Shown here in pieces: positions 42,696 to 52,116 of a stretch of 64,000 nt of DNA. A program made the translations under genes and the position numbers. Under the pieces are notes generated by a model, which ran no database searches, was not told the DNA's origin, and worked only from the letters and a program-made list of their open reading frames with translations. The DNA is from Isoptericola sediminis. GTDB taxonomy: Bacteria; Actinomycetota; Actinomycetes; Actinomycetales; Cellulomonadaceae. Every line of letters starts with the position of its first letter. The stretch's first letter is position 1. The stretch is from NCBI RefSeq assembly GCF_013085345.1, contig NZ_JABFAJ010000003.1, forward strand, positions 248,001 through 312,000, given 5' to 3'.

Positions 42696-44222
42696 TCAGC
42701 CCCGCCGCAGCAGCGTCAGGTGCATCGCGTCCGTGCCGTGCACGTGCGGCCACAGCTGGACGTCGAGGCCGCCCGCGCCGCCGTCGTCGGGCCCGAGGTC
42801 GATCTGCGCCCCCGGGACGAGCACGTCACGCACGGCGGCGCGGGCGTCCAGACGGGTGACGTCGTCGCGGCGGCGCAGCACGTCGTCGACCACGAGCCGC
42901 GTCTCGGCCAGGTGGGGCGAGCAGGTCACGTAGGCGACCACTCCCCCGGGCCGGACGGCGTCGAGGGCGGAGTGAAGCAGCTCGCCCTGCAGCCGGGTGA
43001 GCACCCCGAGGTCAGCGGGCGTGCGGCGCCAGCGGGACTCGGGGCGGCGACGCAGCGCCCCCAGGCCAGTACAGGGGGCGTCGACCAGCACGCGGTCGTA
43101 GGCGCCCGGCTCCTCGGTGCCGAGCTCGCGCCCGTCCCCGGTCCGCACCTGCTCCACGACTCCGTCGGGCACGGCCCGCAGCCCCTGGCGCACGAGCCGG
43201 GCCCGGTGCGGCTGCAGCTCGTTGGCGACCAGGCGGGCGTCGCGCCGCGCGGCCAGTGCCGCCAGCAGCGCAGCCTTGCCCCCGGGGCCGGCGCACAGGT
43301 CGAGCCAGCGCGCGTCGCGCCCGTCCAGCGGTGCGGCGGCCAGGGCGAGGGTGACGAGCTGGCTGCCCTCGTCCTGGACGCCGGCCCGTCCGTCGGCCAC
43401 GGCCGGCAGGTCGGCGGGGTCGGTGCCGGCGACGAGCACCCGGGCGGTCGGCGCCCAGCGGCCGGCCTCCACGTGCACGTCGTCCCCGGCGCCGTCGGTC
43501 AGGGCGTCCGCGTCCACGAGCCCGGGCCGGGCGACGAGGGTTACCCGCGGGGGCGTGTTGTCCGCGTCGAGCAGGTCGGCCGTCTCGCCGACGTCGCGCC
43601 CGGCCCCGTGCAGGGCCTCGCGCAGGGCGCGGGTGACCCACACCGGGTGCGAGCCGACCTGCGCCAGGGCGGTGACGGCGTCGGGGGCGTCGGCGCGCAG
43701 CTCGTCGAGCCACTCGTCCAGCGGGCGGCGCCCCACGGCACGCAGCACGGCGTTGACCATCTGGGCGGGTCCGGCGCCGACCCGGTCGCGGCACAGGGCG
43801 ACCGTCTCGGAGACCGCGGCGTGGGCGGGCACCCGCATGCCGAGCAGCTGGTGGGCGCCCAGGCGCAGCACGTCGAGCACCTCGGGGTCGAGGCGGTCCA
43901 GCGGGCGGCTGACGCACCGGGCCAGGATCGCGTCGTAGCGCCCGCGCAGGCGCAGGGTGCCGTAGGCGAGCTCGGTGGCGAACCCGGCGTCGCGCCCGCT
44001 CAGGCCGCGCTCGCGCAGCAGCGGGGGCAGCACGAGGTTGGCGTACGCGTCGGAGGTGTCGACCTCGCGCAGCACGTCGTAGGCGGCGGTGCGCGCCGGG
44101 TCGGTGCGTCGGCGGCGCTCGGAGGGCGCCTGGGCGCTGCGGTGCCCCTGCCCGCGGGAGCGGGCGGCCCCCCGCTGCCGTCCCCGGGGGTTGCGGCGCT
44201 CGTCACGACGGTCCTCGCTCAT
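42696..44222 (-). CDS. rsmB: 16S rRNA m5C methyltransferase RsmB-like (NusB/NOP2-Sun)
   Basis: The 508-residue protein has a basic N-terminus ([19 protein letters not shown]), a NusB-like domain ([24 protein letters not shown], about 40-170) and a SAM-dependent Nop2/Sun domain: [18 protein letters not shown] (SAM loop), VDAPCTGLG (motif IV Pro-Cys) and YVTCSPH (motif VI catalytic Cys). It methylates a cytosine of 16S rRNA. The ATG at 44222 overlaps the fmt stop (ATGA), the classic fmt-rsmB pair. Confidence 0.94.
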   Translation of the reverse strand: MSEDRRDERRNPRGRQRGAARSRGQGHRSAQAPSERRRRTDPARTAAYDVLREVDTSDAYANLVLPPLLRERGLSGRDAGFATELAYGTLRLRGRYDAILARCVSRPLDRLDPEVLDVLRLGAHQLLGMRVPAHAAVSETVALCRDRVGAGPAQMVNAVLRAVGRRPLDEWLDELRADAPDAVTALAQVGSHPVWVTRALREALHGAGRDVGETADLLDADNTPPRVTLVARPGLVDADALTDGAGDDVHVEAGRWAPTARVLVAGTDPADLPAVADGRAGVQDEGSQLVTLALAAAPLDGRDARWLDLCAGPGGKAALLAALAARRDARLVANELQPHRARLVRQGLRAVPDGVVEQVRTGDGRELGTEEPGAYDRVLVDAPCTGLGALRRRPESRWRRTPADLGVLTRLQGELLHSALDAVRPGGVVAYVTCSPHLAETRLVVDDVLRRRDDVTRLDARAAVRDVLVPGAQIDLGPDDGGAGGLDVQLWPHVHGTDAMHLTLLRRG

Positions 44223-45181
44223 CGGGCACCTCCCAGCGGGGCGCCGGACTCGGCGACGGCCCGTCCTGCACCACGCGCCCAGTCGGCCGCGGCCATGGGC
44301 TTCTTGCCCACGGGCCGCACCTCGCCCAGCTCGACGGCATGGGTGGCGGTGCCCACCAGCACCTCGGACTTGCCGGCCCGCACCTGGCCGGGGGCGAGGT
44401 CGACCACGTCGGGTCGCGGGCGCACCGGACCCAGGCCGAGCCGGGCACCGGGCGTGCCCTCCTCGGACGCGGGCAGCGTCGTCCACGCCCCCGGCGCGGG
44501 GGTGACCGCCCGCACGCGCCGGTCGACCGCGAGCGCCGGGTCGTCCCAGCGCACCAGGGCGTCCTCAGCGGTGATCTTGGGGGCGTAGGAGGCGCCGTCG
44601 GGGCTCTGCGGCTGCGGGGACAGGGTGCCGGCCTCCAGGGCGTCCAGGGTGGCCACGAGCAGCCCCGCGCCGGAGGTGGCCAGACGCCCGAGCAGGTCGC
44701 CGGAGGTGTCGCGGGGCCGGATCGTCTCGGTGGAGGTGCCCAGCACCGGGCCGGTGTCCATGCCGTCGTCGAGCAGGAACGTCGTGGCGCCGGTGACGTC
44801 GTCGCCGGCCAGCACCGCGTGCTGGACGGGGGCGGCGCCGCGCCAGGCGGGCAGCACGGAGAAGTGCAGGTTGACCCAGCCCAGCCGGGGCACGGCGAGC
44901 ACGTCGGGGCGCAGCAGGTGGCCGTAGGCGACCACGGGGGCGGCGTCCACCTCGAGGGCGCGCAGCCGGGCCACGAACTCCTCCCCGCGCGGGACGTCGG
45001 TGATGACCTCGAGGCCGGCCTCCTCCGCGGCGACACGCACGGGGCTGGGCACCAGCCGGCGACCGCGGCCGGCGCGGGCGTCGGCGCGGGTCAGCACGGC
45101 GACGACCTCGTGGTCGGAGTCGATCAGCGCCCGCAGGGCGGGCACGGCGGGTTCGGGGGTTCCGGCAAACAGCAGACGCAC
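44219..45181 (-). CDS. fmt: methionyl-tRNA formyltransferase
   Basis: Formylates initiator Met-tRNA with 10-formyl-THF. The 320-residue protein begins [20 protein letters not shown] (GTG start at 45181), and shows the catalytic segment [42 protein letters not shown] (Asn, His, Asp in N-x-H-x-S/..x-D) and the C-terminal Fmt_C domain. A TAGACT -10 at 45188-45193 sits 6 nt before the GTG (leaderless). It is coupled to rsmB downstream. Confidence 0.96.
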   Translation of the reverse strand: MRLLFAGTPEPAVPALRALIDSDHEVVAVLTRADARAGRGRRLVPSPVRVAAEEAGLEVITDVPRGEEFVARLRALEVDAAPVVAYGHLLRPDVLAVPRLGWVNLHFSVLPAWRGAAPVQHAVLAGDDVTGATTFLLDDGMDTGPVLGTSTETIRPRDTSGDLLGRLATSGAGLLVATLDALEAGTLSPQPQSPDGASYAPKITAEDALVRWDDPALAVDRRVRAVTPAPGAWTTLPASEEGTPGARLGLGPVRPRPDVVDLAPGQVRAGKSEVLVGTATHAVELGEVRPVGKKPMAAADWARGAGRAVAESGAPLGGAR

Positions 45182-45304
45182 CGTGCAAGTCTAGGCCGCG
45201 GAAAATCCCGTGCGTCCCCCGCGCCGGCGGGCCCAGACTGGCACCGCAGGCGCCACAGCACGCACCCGCGACCTGCGCGGGCCGACACGGAAGGAGGCCG
45301 AGCG

Positions 45305-45385
45305 ATGACCCTGACCCACCGGACCGTTCGTGCCCTCACCACCCGAAGGATCCTTCCGTGCCCCCGAACCTCTCCCTCTCCCTGA
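45305..45385 (+). CDS. short upstream ORF overlapping the RIO kinase start (possible leader peptide)
   Basis: A 26-codon frame (MTLTHRTVRALTTRRILPCP then RTSPSP) starts with ATG 7 nt after AAGGAGG (45291-45297), the strongest ribosome-binding site in the neighbourhood, and ends 25 nt inside the RIO gene in another frame. The product is basic and Thr/Arg/Pro-rich with no family resemblance. It may be a leader whose translation affects RIO expression. The strong ribosome-binding site and overlap are seen; the role is inferred. Confidence 0.45.
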   Translation: MTLTHRTVRALTTRRILPCPRTSPSP

Positions 45386-46200
45386 CCACCGCCGACCACG
45401 ACGGCCCCGGCCCGGACCAGCGCTGGTCGACCTGGCCGAGTGTCGCCAAGGGTCAGCGCGGCCCGGCACCGCGACCCGACTGGGTCGTCACCGCGGCCGC
45501 CGCCCTGGACACCGAGCTCGGCGTCCTCAAGACCGGCAAGGAGGCCGACGTCTTCCTCGTCGAACGTGCCGTGCCCGACGACCCCGGCCAGGCCTCGCTC
45601 CTGGCCGCCAAGCGGTACCGCACCCCCGAGCACCGCCAGTTCCACCGCGACAGCACCTACACCGACGGACGCCGCGTGCGCCGCACGCGCGACCAGCGCG
45701 CCGTCGAGGACCGTCGCTCGGCGTGGGGGCGCGCCGTGCGCGCGACCCAGTGGGCCGACGCCGAGTTCACCACGCTGGGCACGCTGTGGGACGCGGGGGC
45801 GGCCGTGCCCTACCCGGTGCAGGTCGACGGCACCGAGGTGCTCATGGAGTTCGTCGGCACGGTCGACGACGACGGCACGGCGGTCGCGGCGCCACGGCTG
45901 GACCGCAGCCGGCCGGCCCCGGACGAGCTCGCCGACTGGTTCGAGCAGCTGCTGGCCACGATGAGCGTGCTGGCCCGGCTCGGCTGGGCGCACGGGGACC
46001 TGTCGCCGTACAACGTGCTGGTCGACGCCGGGCGCATCGTCGTCATCGACGTGCCCCAGGTCGTGGACCTCGTGGCCAACCCCGCGGGCCCCGAGCTGCT
46101 GCACCGCGACTGCCGCACGGTCTGCCGCTGGTTCGCCGCGCGCGGGCTCGCGGTGGACGCCGACGAGGTGTTCGCCGACCTGCTGGCGCAGGCCTGGTGA
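45358..46200 (+). CDS. RIO1-family serine protein kinase
   Basis: The 280-residue protein has the RIO kinase core: GVLKTGKEADVFLVE (the Gly-poor loop with Lys), AAKRY (ATP Lys), the flexible loop, HGDLSPYNVL (catalytic Asp and Asn) and VVIDVPQVVD (metal Asp, the RIO form of DFG). Bacterial RIO kinases are poorly understood; archaeal and eukaryotic ones act in ribosome maturation. The GTG start is preceded by AAGGA inside a perfect 12-bp palindrome GAAGGATCCTTC (45345-45356). It ends at a strong terminator. Confidence 0.9.
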   Translation: MPPNLSLSLTTADHDGPGPDQRWSTWPSVAKGQRGPAPRPDWVVTAAAALDTELGVLKTGKEADVFLVERAVPDDPGQASLLAAKRYRTPEHRQFHRDSTYTDGRRVRRTRDQRAVEDRRSAWGRAVRATQWADAEFTTLGTLWDAGAAVPYPVQVDGTEVLMEFVGTVDDDGTAVAAPRLDRSRPAPDELADWFEQLLATMSVLARLGWAHGDLSPYNVLVDAGRIVVIDVPQVVDLVANPAGPELLHRDCRTVCRWFAARGLAVDADEVFADLLAQAW

Positions 46201-46205
46201 CGGCA

Positions 46206-46242
46206 CCGGGCGCCGGTGCGCTGCGAGCGCACCGGCGCCCGG
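46206..46242 (+). terminator. strong terminator after the RIO kinase gene
   Basis: A perfect 16-bp stem (46206-46221 with 46227-46242) and loop TGCGA, starting 5 nt after the RIO stop. Confidence 0.85.
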
Positions 46243-46263
46243 GCCGGCAGACCGGCGGCCGAC

Positions 46264-46293
46264 CTGGGCCGGGCACCGTGTTGCCCGGCCCAG
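46264..46293 (-). terminator. terminator after ectD
   Basis: A perfect 12-bp stem (CTGGGCCGGGCA with TGCCCGGCCCAG) and loop CCGTGT, 13 nt after the ectD stop on the minus strand. With the RIO hairpin it forms a tandem pair insulating convergent genes. Confidence 0.8.
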
Positions 46294-46306
46294 CCCGGCT
46301 CCCGGA

Positions 46307-47206
46307 CTACCGCAGCGGCGTGGTGTCGCGGCTGCCGATGTGCTCGGGCCGCGGCGCGGGCGCGCTGTACGGCTCGGTGAGCGCGTTCTCGACGCTGTTG
46401 AACACCAGGAAGATGTTCGACCGCGGGAACGGCGTGATGTTGTTGCCGGAGGCGTGCATGATGTTCGCGTCGAACCAGAGCGCCGAGCCGGCCGCACCGG
46501 TGAACTGGTCGATGCCGTACCTCCGGGCGAGCTCGGTGATGGCGTCCTCCGACGGCACGCCGATCCGCTGCTCCTTGAGGGAGTCCTGGTGGTAGTTCTC
46601 CGGGGTCTCGCCTACGCACGGCACGTAGGTGCGGTGCGAGCCCGGCATGACCATCAGGCCGCCGTTGTACGGGTAGTTGGGCGTCAGCGCGATCGAGCAG
46701 CTCACGGCGCGCGGGGCCGGCATGCCGTCCTCGGCGTGCCAGGTCTCGAAGTCCGAGTGCCAGTAGAAGCCGGCGCCCTTGTAGCCGGGCATGTAGTTGA
46801 CGCGCGTCTGATGCAGGTACACGTCCGAGCCGAGCAGCTGGCGGGCACGGTCCAGCACGCGCGGGTCCCGGGCGAGCGCGTCGATCTGCCCGCTGAGCTT
46901 CGTGACCTCGAAGATCGACCGGACCTCACCGGAGCTCTTCTCGGTGACGACGCGCGGGTCGCCCCGCAGCGACTCGTCCGAGGACAGCCGGCTCAGCTCC
47001 GCGCTGTACCGGATCACCTCGTCGGGGGTGATGAAGTCCTCGAGGACGGTGAAGCCCCGCTGCTCGTGCGCCGCGAGGGTGTCGGCGTCGAACGGGCCGT
47101 CCTCGGCCGTGCCCCACACCGTGGGGTGCTGACGCTCGACGAACGCGCCGGGCTGGGCCAGACGGCTCGGGTAGAGGTCGGTCGTGGTCTCGACCATGGC
47201 GGTCAT
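46307..47206 (-). CDS. ectD: ectoine hydroxylase
   Basis: The 299-residue Fe(II)/2-oxoglutarate dioxygenase converts ectoine to 5-hydroxyectoine, a compatible solute. The EctD signature FYWHSDFETWHAEDGMP is at 147-163. Iron ligands His150, Asp152 and His251 and the 2-oxoglutarate-binding Arg262 (PRSN) are present. GGGAG precedes the ATG at 47206. No ectA, ectB or ectC is in the window, so ectD is either separate from ectABC or acts on imported ectoine. Its own promoter lies at 47314-47343. Confidence 0.95.
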   Translation of the reverse strand: MTAMVETTTDLYPSRLAQPGAFVERQHPTVWGTAEDGPFDADTLAAHEQRGFTVLEDFITPDEVIRYSAELSRLSSDESLRGDPRVVTEKSSGEVRSIFEVTKLSGQIDALARDPRVLDRARQLLGSDVYLHQTRVNYMPGYKGAGFYWHSDFETWHAEDGMPAPRAVSCSIALTPNYPYNGGLMVMPGSHRTYVPCVGETPENYHQDSLKEQRIGVPSEDAITELARRYGIDQFTGAAGSALWFDANIMHASGNNITPFPRSNIFLVFNSVENALTEPYSAPAPRPEHIGSRDTTPLR

Positions 47207-47313
47207 GGGTCTCCCTTCTCCCGGGTCGTGCCGGGATCGTGGCGTCTCATGCACGCGGCGTGCCCGCGCCGTCAGGGCCGACGGGCCGACGGGGCGAGCA
47301 CGCGCACCCTCCA

Positions 47314-47343
47314 GTCGGTACGTGACCCGATCGGGGATGTCAA
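47314..47343 (-). promoter_or_regulatory. ectD promoter with palindrome in the spacer
   Basis: On the minus strand TTGACA (47338-47343) and TACCGA (47315-47320) are separated by 17 nt, and the spacer contains a perfect palindrome CCCGATCGGG (47326-47335). The promoter leaves a leader of about 100 nt. The palindrome could be the site of an osmotic or other regulator. Confidence 0.65.
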
Positions 47344-47364
47344 AGCCCGACACGGTCGGGGCGG

Positions 47365-48078
47365 TCAGCCACCGAGCCCCACGCTGTTGTCCGGAGCCCC
47401 GTCCCCTGGCGGCAGGTCGCCACGCTCGACGGGCCCGGTGCTCGGAGACGAGGACGGCGTCGCCGCCGGCGAGGGGGCGACCGGCGGCAGGATCATGTCG
47501 AGCTCGCCGACCGTGGGCACGCGCAACGAGGTCAGCGCGGCTCGCAGCGCCTCGTCGGCGACGTCCTGCCCGGACAGGCGCACCACGGCCCCGTCGTGCT
47601 GCACGGCGTACCCGTGCCAGGTCCCGGCCGTCCGGGCGAACATCTCGCCCTGCGCCGCGCACTCGACCGGACCGTCCGCCGCGGTGCCGGTCGTGGTCAG
47701 GACCGCGAGCGCGGGACACGTCGCCAGGTCGATCTCTCCCGGCACGACCGCCAGGAGCAGGACGTGGGTGGCCTCGTCCGGGAGCTCGCCCTCCGGCAGG
47801 TCCTCGACGAGCACGGTGGCGAAGCCGTGGGCCCCGTAGGCTCCCCCGCCGCCGGGAGCGGGCCGGTAGCCGTCCACCATCAGTACGTGCTCGGGCCGGA
47901 CCCCGGAGGACCCCGCCCGGTCGGCCAGCAGGTCGGCCGGGGCCGGTGCGTCGTCCTGATGGTCCGGCGTACCCGTCCCGTCGGCTCCCGTCGCCCCGCC
48001 CGGCTCGGCGCACCCTGCCGTCACGGCGGCCGCCGCGAGCATCGCGCACCATCGCGTCACCCGTCGCATGGGACGCAT
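47365..48078 (-). CDS. lipoprotein of unknown function
   Basis: The 237-residue product begins MRPMRRVTRWCAMLAAAAVTAGCAEPGG; the hydrophobic core ends in a lipobox (VTAGC). The mature part includes two cysteines (ATCPALAV, VECAAQG) and ends in a Pro/Ser-rich tail. An alternative Met at 48069 gives a shorter signal. No family was recognised. It diverges from a small plus-strand gene with a 55-nt gap. Confidence 0.7.
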   Translation of the reverse strand: MRPMRRVTRWCAMLAAAAVTAGCAEPGGATGADGTGTPDHQDDAPAPADLLADRAGSSGVRPEHVLMVDGYRPAPGGGGAYGAHGFATVLVEDLPEGELPDEATHVLLLAVVPGEIDLATCPALAVLTTTGTAADGPVECAAQGEMFARTAGTWHGYAVQHDGAVVRLSGQDVADEALRAALTSLRVPTVGELDMILPPVAPSPAATPSSSPSTGPVERGDLPPGDGAPDNSVGLGG

Positions 48079-48133
48079 CGTGCCAGACCCCGCCCGGCTC
48101 GTGTGGACCCGGCACCCGGCCTACCGTGGGCAG

Positions 48134-48532
48134 ATGGCGACCGACACCGGCGACTACGACCACGAGGCGCTGCGCACCTACTTCGTCGAGCAGGGCCTGG
48201 CACTGGGTTCCGGCGACCTGGAGGCGGTCGCCGACCGGTTCGACGCGACCGCCGTGCTGGTGCTCGCCGAGGAGACGGTGGCGCTGTCGACCCCGGAGCG
48301 GGTGCACGACATGCTGCGCGAGCACGCCGGGGCGCCGGACCCGGGGGACGCCGTCGCGCTGGTGCCCCAGGTCACCGACTCCGCCGAGCTGGGCTGGGCG
48401 CTGCTGTGGGTCGAGGTGCGCTGGAGCCTGCGCGACGAGCTGGCCGCCGAACGCTCCAGCCGGCGGGTGCGCTACCTGCTGCGGCGGGCCCGGGGCACCT
48501 TCGAGGTCTGCGTCGTCGTGCCGCTCGCCTGA
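48134..48532 (+). CDS. small hypothetical protein, possibly SnoaL/NTF2-like
   Basis: The 132-residue protein begins with a long helix (LRTYFVEQGLALGSGDLEAVADRFDATAVLVLAEE), which is the usual start of NTF2/SnoaL-like folds (a helix, then a cavity made of curved beta strands such as AELGWALLWVEVRWSL and GTFEVCVVVPL). TACCGT at 48122-48127 sits 6 nt before the ATG, giving a leaderless transcript and deciding the start. Function unknown. Confidence 0.75.
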   Translation: MATDTGDYDHEALRTYFVEQGLALGSGDLEAVADRFDATAVLVLAEETVALSTPERVHDMLREHAGAPDPGDAVALVPQVTDSAELGWALLWVEVRWSLRDELAAERSSRRVRYLLRRARGTFEVCVVVPLA

Positions 48533-48561
48533 GGCGGCGGGCGGACCGGCGCCGAGCGCTG

Positions 48562-51500
48562 TCAGCGGAAGTCGCGCGACCGGGTCGTGACCGGCAGGCG
48601 CAGCGGCGCCAGGTGCTCGGCGAGCAGGTTGACCGCGCCGTCGGCCTGCTCCACCCGTCCGCGCACCACGAGCGCCGGGGCGCCGCGCGCCACGGTGCGG
48701 AACCGGCGCCACAGCCCCGGGGTGCAGATGACGTTGAGCAGCCCGGTCTCGTCCTCCAGGGACAGGAACGTCACCCCGCCGGCGGTGCCCGGCCGCTGCC
48801 GGTGGGTGACCACCCCGCCGACCGCGACGCGGCGTCCCGGCTCCGTCGCCGCGGCCGCGGCCACCGTGAGCACGCCCTGGCGGTCCAGCCCGGCGCGCAC
48901 GTGCTCCAGCGGTGAGGTGGAGTCCGGGGTGATGCCGGTGGCCCAGGCGTCGGCGACGTCGATCTCCAGGGGGTCCATGCCGGGCAGCGCCGGGGCGGAC
49001 ACCCCCACGCTGACGCCCTCGAGCGTGGCGGGCCCCTCCTGTCCGAGCGCGCCCGCGGCCCACAGCCCCTCGCGGCGGGTCACCCCGAGCGAGGCCAGCG
49101 CCCCGGCGGTGGCCAGGGCCTCCAGGCGCGCGGTGGACAGCTCGACGCGGCGCACGAGGTCGCGCAGGTCGGTGAACGGCCCGCGCGCGGCCCGCTCGGC
49201 GACCATCTGCTCGGCGACGTCGGCGCCCACCCCCCGCACGGCGCCGAGGCCGAGCCGGACTGCCAGCGCCTCGTCGACGTCGAGCGACACCCCGCCGCTG
49301 CCGACGATGCCCTCCTCGAGCATGCCCGGGGGGCACGTCCTGCTCTCCGGACGGGCCCCCGGGGCGTGCTCGGCCGGGCCGGCGACAGGGTCGTGCGTCT
49401 GCGCCTCGACGCCCGCGAGCGCCGCCGAGGCGTTGACGTCCGGGCGCAGCACGCGCACCCCGTGCCGGCGGGCGTCGGCGACCAGGGACGCCGGGGAGTA
49501 GAACCCCATCGGCTGGGCGGCGAGCAGCCCGGCGTAGAACGCCTCGGGGTGGTGCACCTTGAGCCAGGAGCTGGCGTAGACCAGGAAGGCGAACGAGTAG
49601 GCGTGCGACTCGGGGAAGCCGAAGTCGGCGAAGGCCCGCAGCTTGTCGTAGATCTCCTCCTGGACGTCCGGCGGCACGCCACGCTCGGTCATGCCGGCGA
49701 ACAGGCGCCCGCGCAGCGCCTCCATGCGTTCCACGGAGCGTTTGGAGCCCATGGCCCGGCGCAGCCGGTCGGACTCGGCGGGGGTGAACCCGGCGACGTC
49801 GATCGCCATCTGCATGAGCTGCTCCTGGAACAGCGGCACCCCCAGGGTGCGCCGCAGCGACGGCTCCAGCAGGGGGTGCAGGTAGGTGACCTCCTCGCGG
49901 CCCCGGGAGCGTTCGATGTAGGGGTGCACCGAGCGGCCCTGGATCGGGCCGGGCCGGATGAGGGCGACCTCGACGACGATGTCGTAGAAGGTCCGGGGCT
50001 GCAGCCGCGGCAGGGTGGCCATCTGGGCGCGGGACTCCACCTGGAACACCCCGACGGTGTCGGCGGCGCACAGCAGGTCGTACACGCGCGGGTCCTCGGC
50101 CGGCAGGGTGTGCAGCGCGAGGGTCCGGCCCGTGGTCTCGCGGACGGAGGTGAAGGCGTACCGGATCGCGGTGAGCATCCCGAGCCCCAGCAGGTCGAAC
50201 TTGACCAGCCCGGCGTCGGCGCAGTCCTCCTTGTCCCACTGCAGCACGGTGCGTCCCTCCATCCGGGCCCACTCGACCGGGCAGACCTCGATGACGGGCC
50301 GGTCGCACATCACCATGCCCCCGGAGTGGATGCCCAGGTGCCGGGGCAGGCGCAGGAACCGTTCGGCGAGGTCCAGCACCGCCGCGGGGATGTGGCCCTC
50401 CTGCTCGGCCGACGGCGGCGGCTGGGCGGGCACGACGTCGTGCGGGTCATCGGCCCGGCGCAGCCCGCCGTCGACGGCGAGCGGGTCGACCACGGGGGCG
50501 TCCGGCCGCGGCGGGGTGCCGTGCCGCCACCGGGCGGCGACCTCGGCGCGGCGCTCGTCGCGCCGGGTGACCGGGGCGCCGTCGGACGCCCGCGCGGCAC
50601 CTGCGGTCCGGTCGGCCGCGGGGCTCGCCGGGTCCGGGCCGCGCAGCGACCCCCAGCGTTCGATGGACTTGCTCCAGGCGTCCTGCTGGCCGACGTCGTA
50701 CCCGAGCGCGCGGGCGGCGTCGCGCACCGCCGAGCGTGGCCGGTAGGAGATGACGTTGGCGACCTGGGCGGCGTGCGTGCGCCCGAACCGGGCGTAGACG
50801 TGCTGGATGACCTCCTCGCGCCGTCCGGACTCGATGTCGATGTCGATGTCGGGGGGTCCGTCGCGCTCGGGGGCCAGGAAGCGTTCGAACAGCAGGCCGT
50901 GGTGCACGGCGTCGACGGCGGTGATGCCCAGGGCGTAGCAGACCGCGGAGTTGGCGGCGCTGCCGCGGCCCTGGCACAGGATGCCCTCGCGGCGGCAGAA
51001 CTCGACCAGGTCGTAGACCACGAGGAAGTACCCCGGGAAGCCGAGCTGGTCGATGACGCGCAGCTCGTGGTCGATCTGCGCCCACGCCCCGGGCTCCCGC
51101 TCGGCGACACCGGGCCCGGGGCGCGGGCCGTAGCGCTCGGCGGCGCCCCGGTGGGTGAGCTCGCGCAGCCAGCTCGCCTCGTCGTGGCCGTCCGGCACCG
51201 GGTACGGCGGCAGGTGCGGCGCCACCAGGTGCAGGTCGAACGCGCACTCGGCGGCCAGGTCGGCGGCCGTCGGCACGGCGGCCGGGTGCCGGTGGTGCAG
51301 CCGGGCCATCTCGGCCGCCGAGCGCAGGTGCGCCGTGGGGGCGCCGGGCAGCCAGCCGTCCTGGTCGTCCAGGGAGGAGCGGGCGCGCACGGCCGCCAGC
51401 GCCCCGGCCAGGTCGGCGTCGCGGGGGCGGGCGTAGTGGGCGGCGGTGGTGGCCACCAGCGGCAGCCCGGCGTCCTGCGACAGCGCGGCGAGCGCCTGGT

Positions 51501-52116
51501 GCCGGTCGGCGTCGCGGGGGTCGCCGGTGGCGGTGAGCTCCACGGCCACGTTGTCGCGGCCGAAGACGGCGGTGAGCCGGTCGAGCTCGCGGCGGGCGGC
51601 GCGCAGCGGGTCCGTGCCGGGCGGGGCCTGCTCGAGCGCCTGCCGCACGGCGCCCTTGCGGCAGCCGGTGAGCACCAGCCACTGCCCGTCGGCCTCGGCC
51701 CCGAGCCGGTCGAGGTCGTAGCGGGCCTTGCCCTTGACGCCGGCCTCCAGGTGGGCGGTGGCGATCGCGCGCGACAGGTTCCGGTAGCCGTCCGGGCCGC
51801 GGGCGAGCACGAGCAGGTGCGTGGCGCGCGGGTCGGGCACGCCGGTGGGCTCGTCGAGCACCGGCGCGCCGCCGGGCACGGGGGCGGGCAGGTGCAGCTC
51901 GGCGCCGAACACGGTGGGCAGCCCGACGGCGCGGGCGGCCTCGGCGAACCGGACCACCCCGTACAGGCCGTCGTGGTCGGTCAGGGCCAGGGCCTCCAGG
52001 CCGAGCCGGGCGGCCTCGGCGGCGAGCTCGGCGGGGTGGCTGGCGCCGTCGAGGAAGCTGAACGCCGAGTGGGCGTGCAGCTCGGCGTACCGGGGTGCCG
52101 GGCGGGGCTCAGTCAT
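48562..52116 (-). CDS. dnaE2: error-prone DNA polymerase III alpha subunit
   Basis: The 1184-residue protein is a DnaE2 (ImuC) polymerase: a PHP domain (YAELHAHSAFSFLDGASHP, LTDHDGLYGVVRFAEAA), the catalytic aspartates in PDIDIDIESGRREEVIQHVY near residue 420, the palm/fingers segments (HSGGMVMCDRPV, LLGLGMLTAI, RRAMGSKRSVERME, ADFGFPESHAYSFAFL) and a C-terminal OB-fold (MVTHRQRPGTAGGVTFLSLEDETGLLNVI in the form GGVVTH..). It copies past lesions in the SOS response. About 80 residues of Pro/Asp/Arg-rich sequence (about 490-572) are extra relative to the usual 1050-1120 length. It overlaps imuB by 8 nt. Confidence 0.95.
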   Translation of the reverse strand: MTEPRPAPRYAELHAHSAFSFLDGASHPAELAAEAARLGLEALALTDHDGLYGVVRFAEAARAVGLPTVFGAELHLPAPVPGGAPVLDEPTGVPDPRATHLLVLARGPDGYRNLSRAIATAHLEAGVKGKARYDLDRLGAEADGQWLVLTGCRKGAVRQALEQAPPGTDPLRAARRELDRLTAVFGRDNVAVELTATGDPRDADRHQALAALSQDAGLPLVATTAAHYARPRDADLAGALAAVRARSSLDDQDGWLPGAPTAHLRSAAEMARLHHRHPAAVPTAADLAAECAFDLHLVAPHLPPYPVPDGHDEASWLRELTHRGAAERYGPRPGPGVAEREPGAWAQIDHELRVIDQLGFPGYFLVVYDLVEFCRREGILCQGRGSAANSAVCYALGITAVDAVHHGLLFERFLAPERDGPPDIDIDIESGRREEVIQHVYARFGRTHAAQVANVISYRPRSAVRDAARALGYDVGQQDAWSKSIERWGSLRGPDPASPAADRTAGAARASDGAPVTRRDERRAEVAARWRHGTPPRPDAPVVDPLAVDGGLRRADDPHDVVPAQPPPSAEQEGHIPAAVLDLAERFLRLPRHLGIHSGGMVMCDRPVIEVCPVEWARMEGRTVLQWDKEDCADAGLVKFDLLGLGMLTAIRYAFTSVRETTGRTLALHTLPAEDPRVYDLLCAADTVGVFQVESRAQMATLPRLQPRTFYDIVVEVALIRPGPIQGRSVHPYIERSRGREEVTYLHPLLEPSLRRTLGVPLFQEQLMQMAIDVAGFTPAESDRLRRAMGSKRSVERMEALRGRLFAGMTERGVPPDVQEEIYDKLRAFADFGFPESHAYSFAFLVYASSWLKVHHPEAFYAGLLAAQPMGFYSPASLVADARRHGVRVLRPDVNASAALAGVEAQTHDPVAGPAEHAPGARPESRTCPPGMLEEGIVGSGGVSLDVDEALAVRLGLGAVRGVGADVAEQMVAERAARGPFTDLRDLVRRVELSTARLEALATAGALASLGVTRREGLWAAGALGQEGPATLEGVSVGVSAPALPGMDPLEIDVADAWATGITPDSTSPLEHVRAGLDRQGVLTVAAAAATEPGRRVAVGGVVTHRQRPGTAGGVTFLSLEDETGLLNVICTPGLWRRFRTVARGAPALVVRGRVEQADGAVNLLAEHLAPLRLPVTTRSRDFR

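Noticed and set aside
42696-44486. Longer start for rsmB (596 codons)
   Set aside because: ATG 44222 overlaps the fmt stop in the usual ATGA way; the extra codons are antisense-style low-complexity sequence inside fmt.
46307-50308. A 1333-codon minus-strand frame extending upstream of ectD
   Set aside because: Upstream of ATG 47206 the translation is Arg/Pro/Ala-rich without any family and runs antisense or out of frame through several real genes, including dnaE2.
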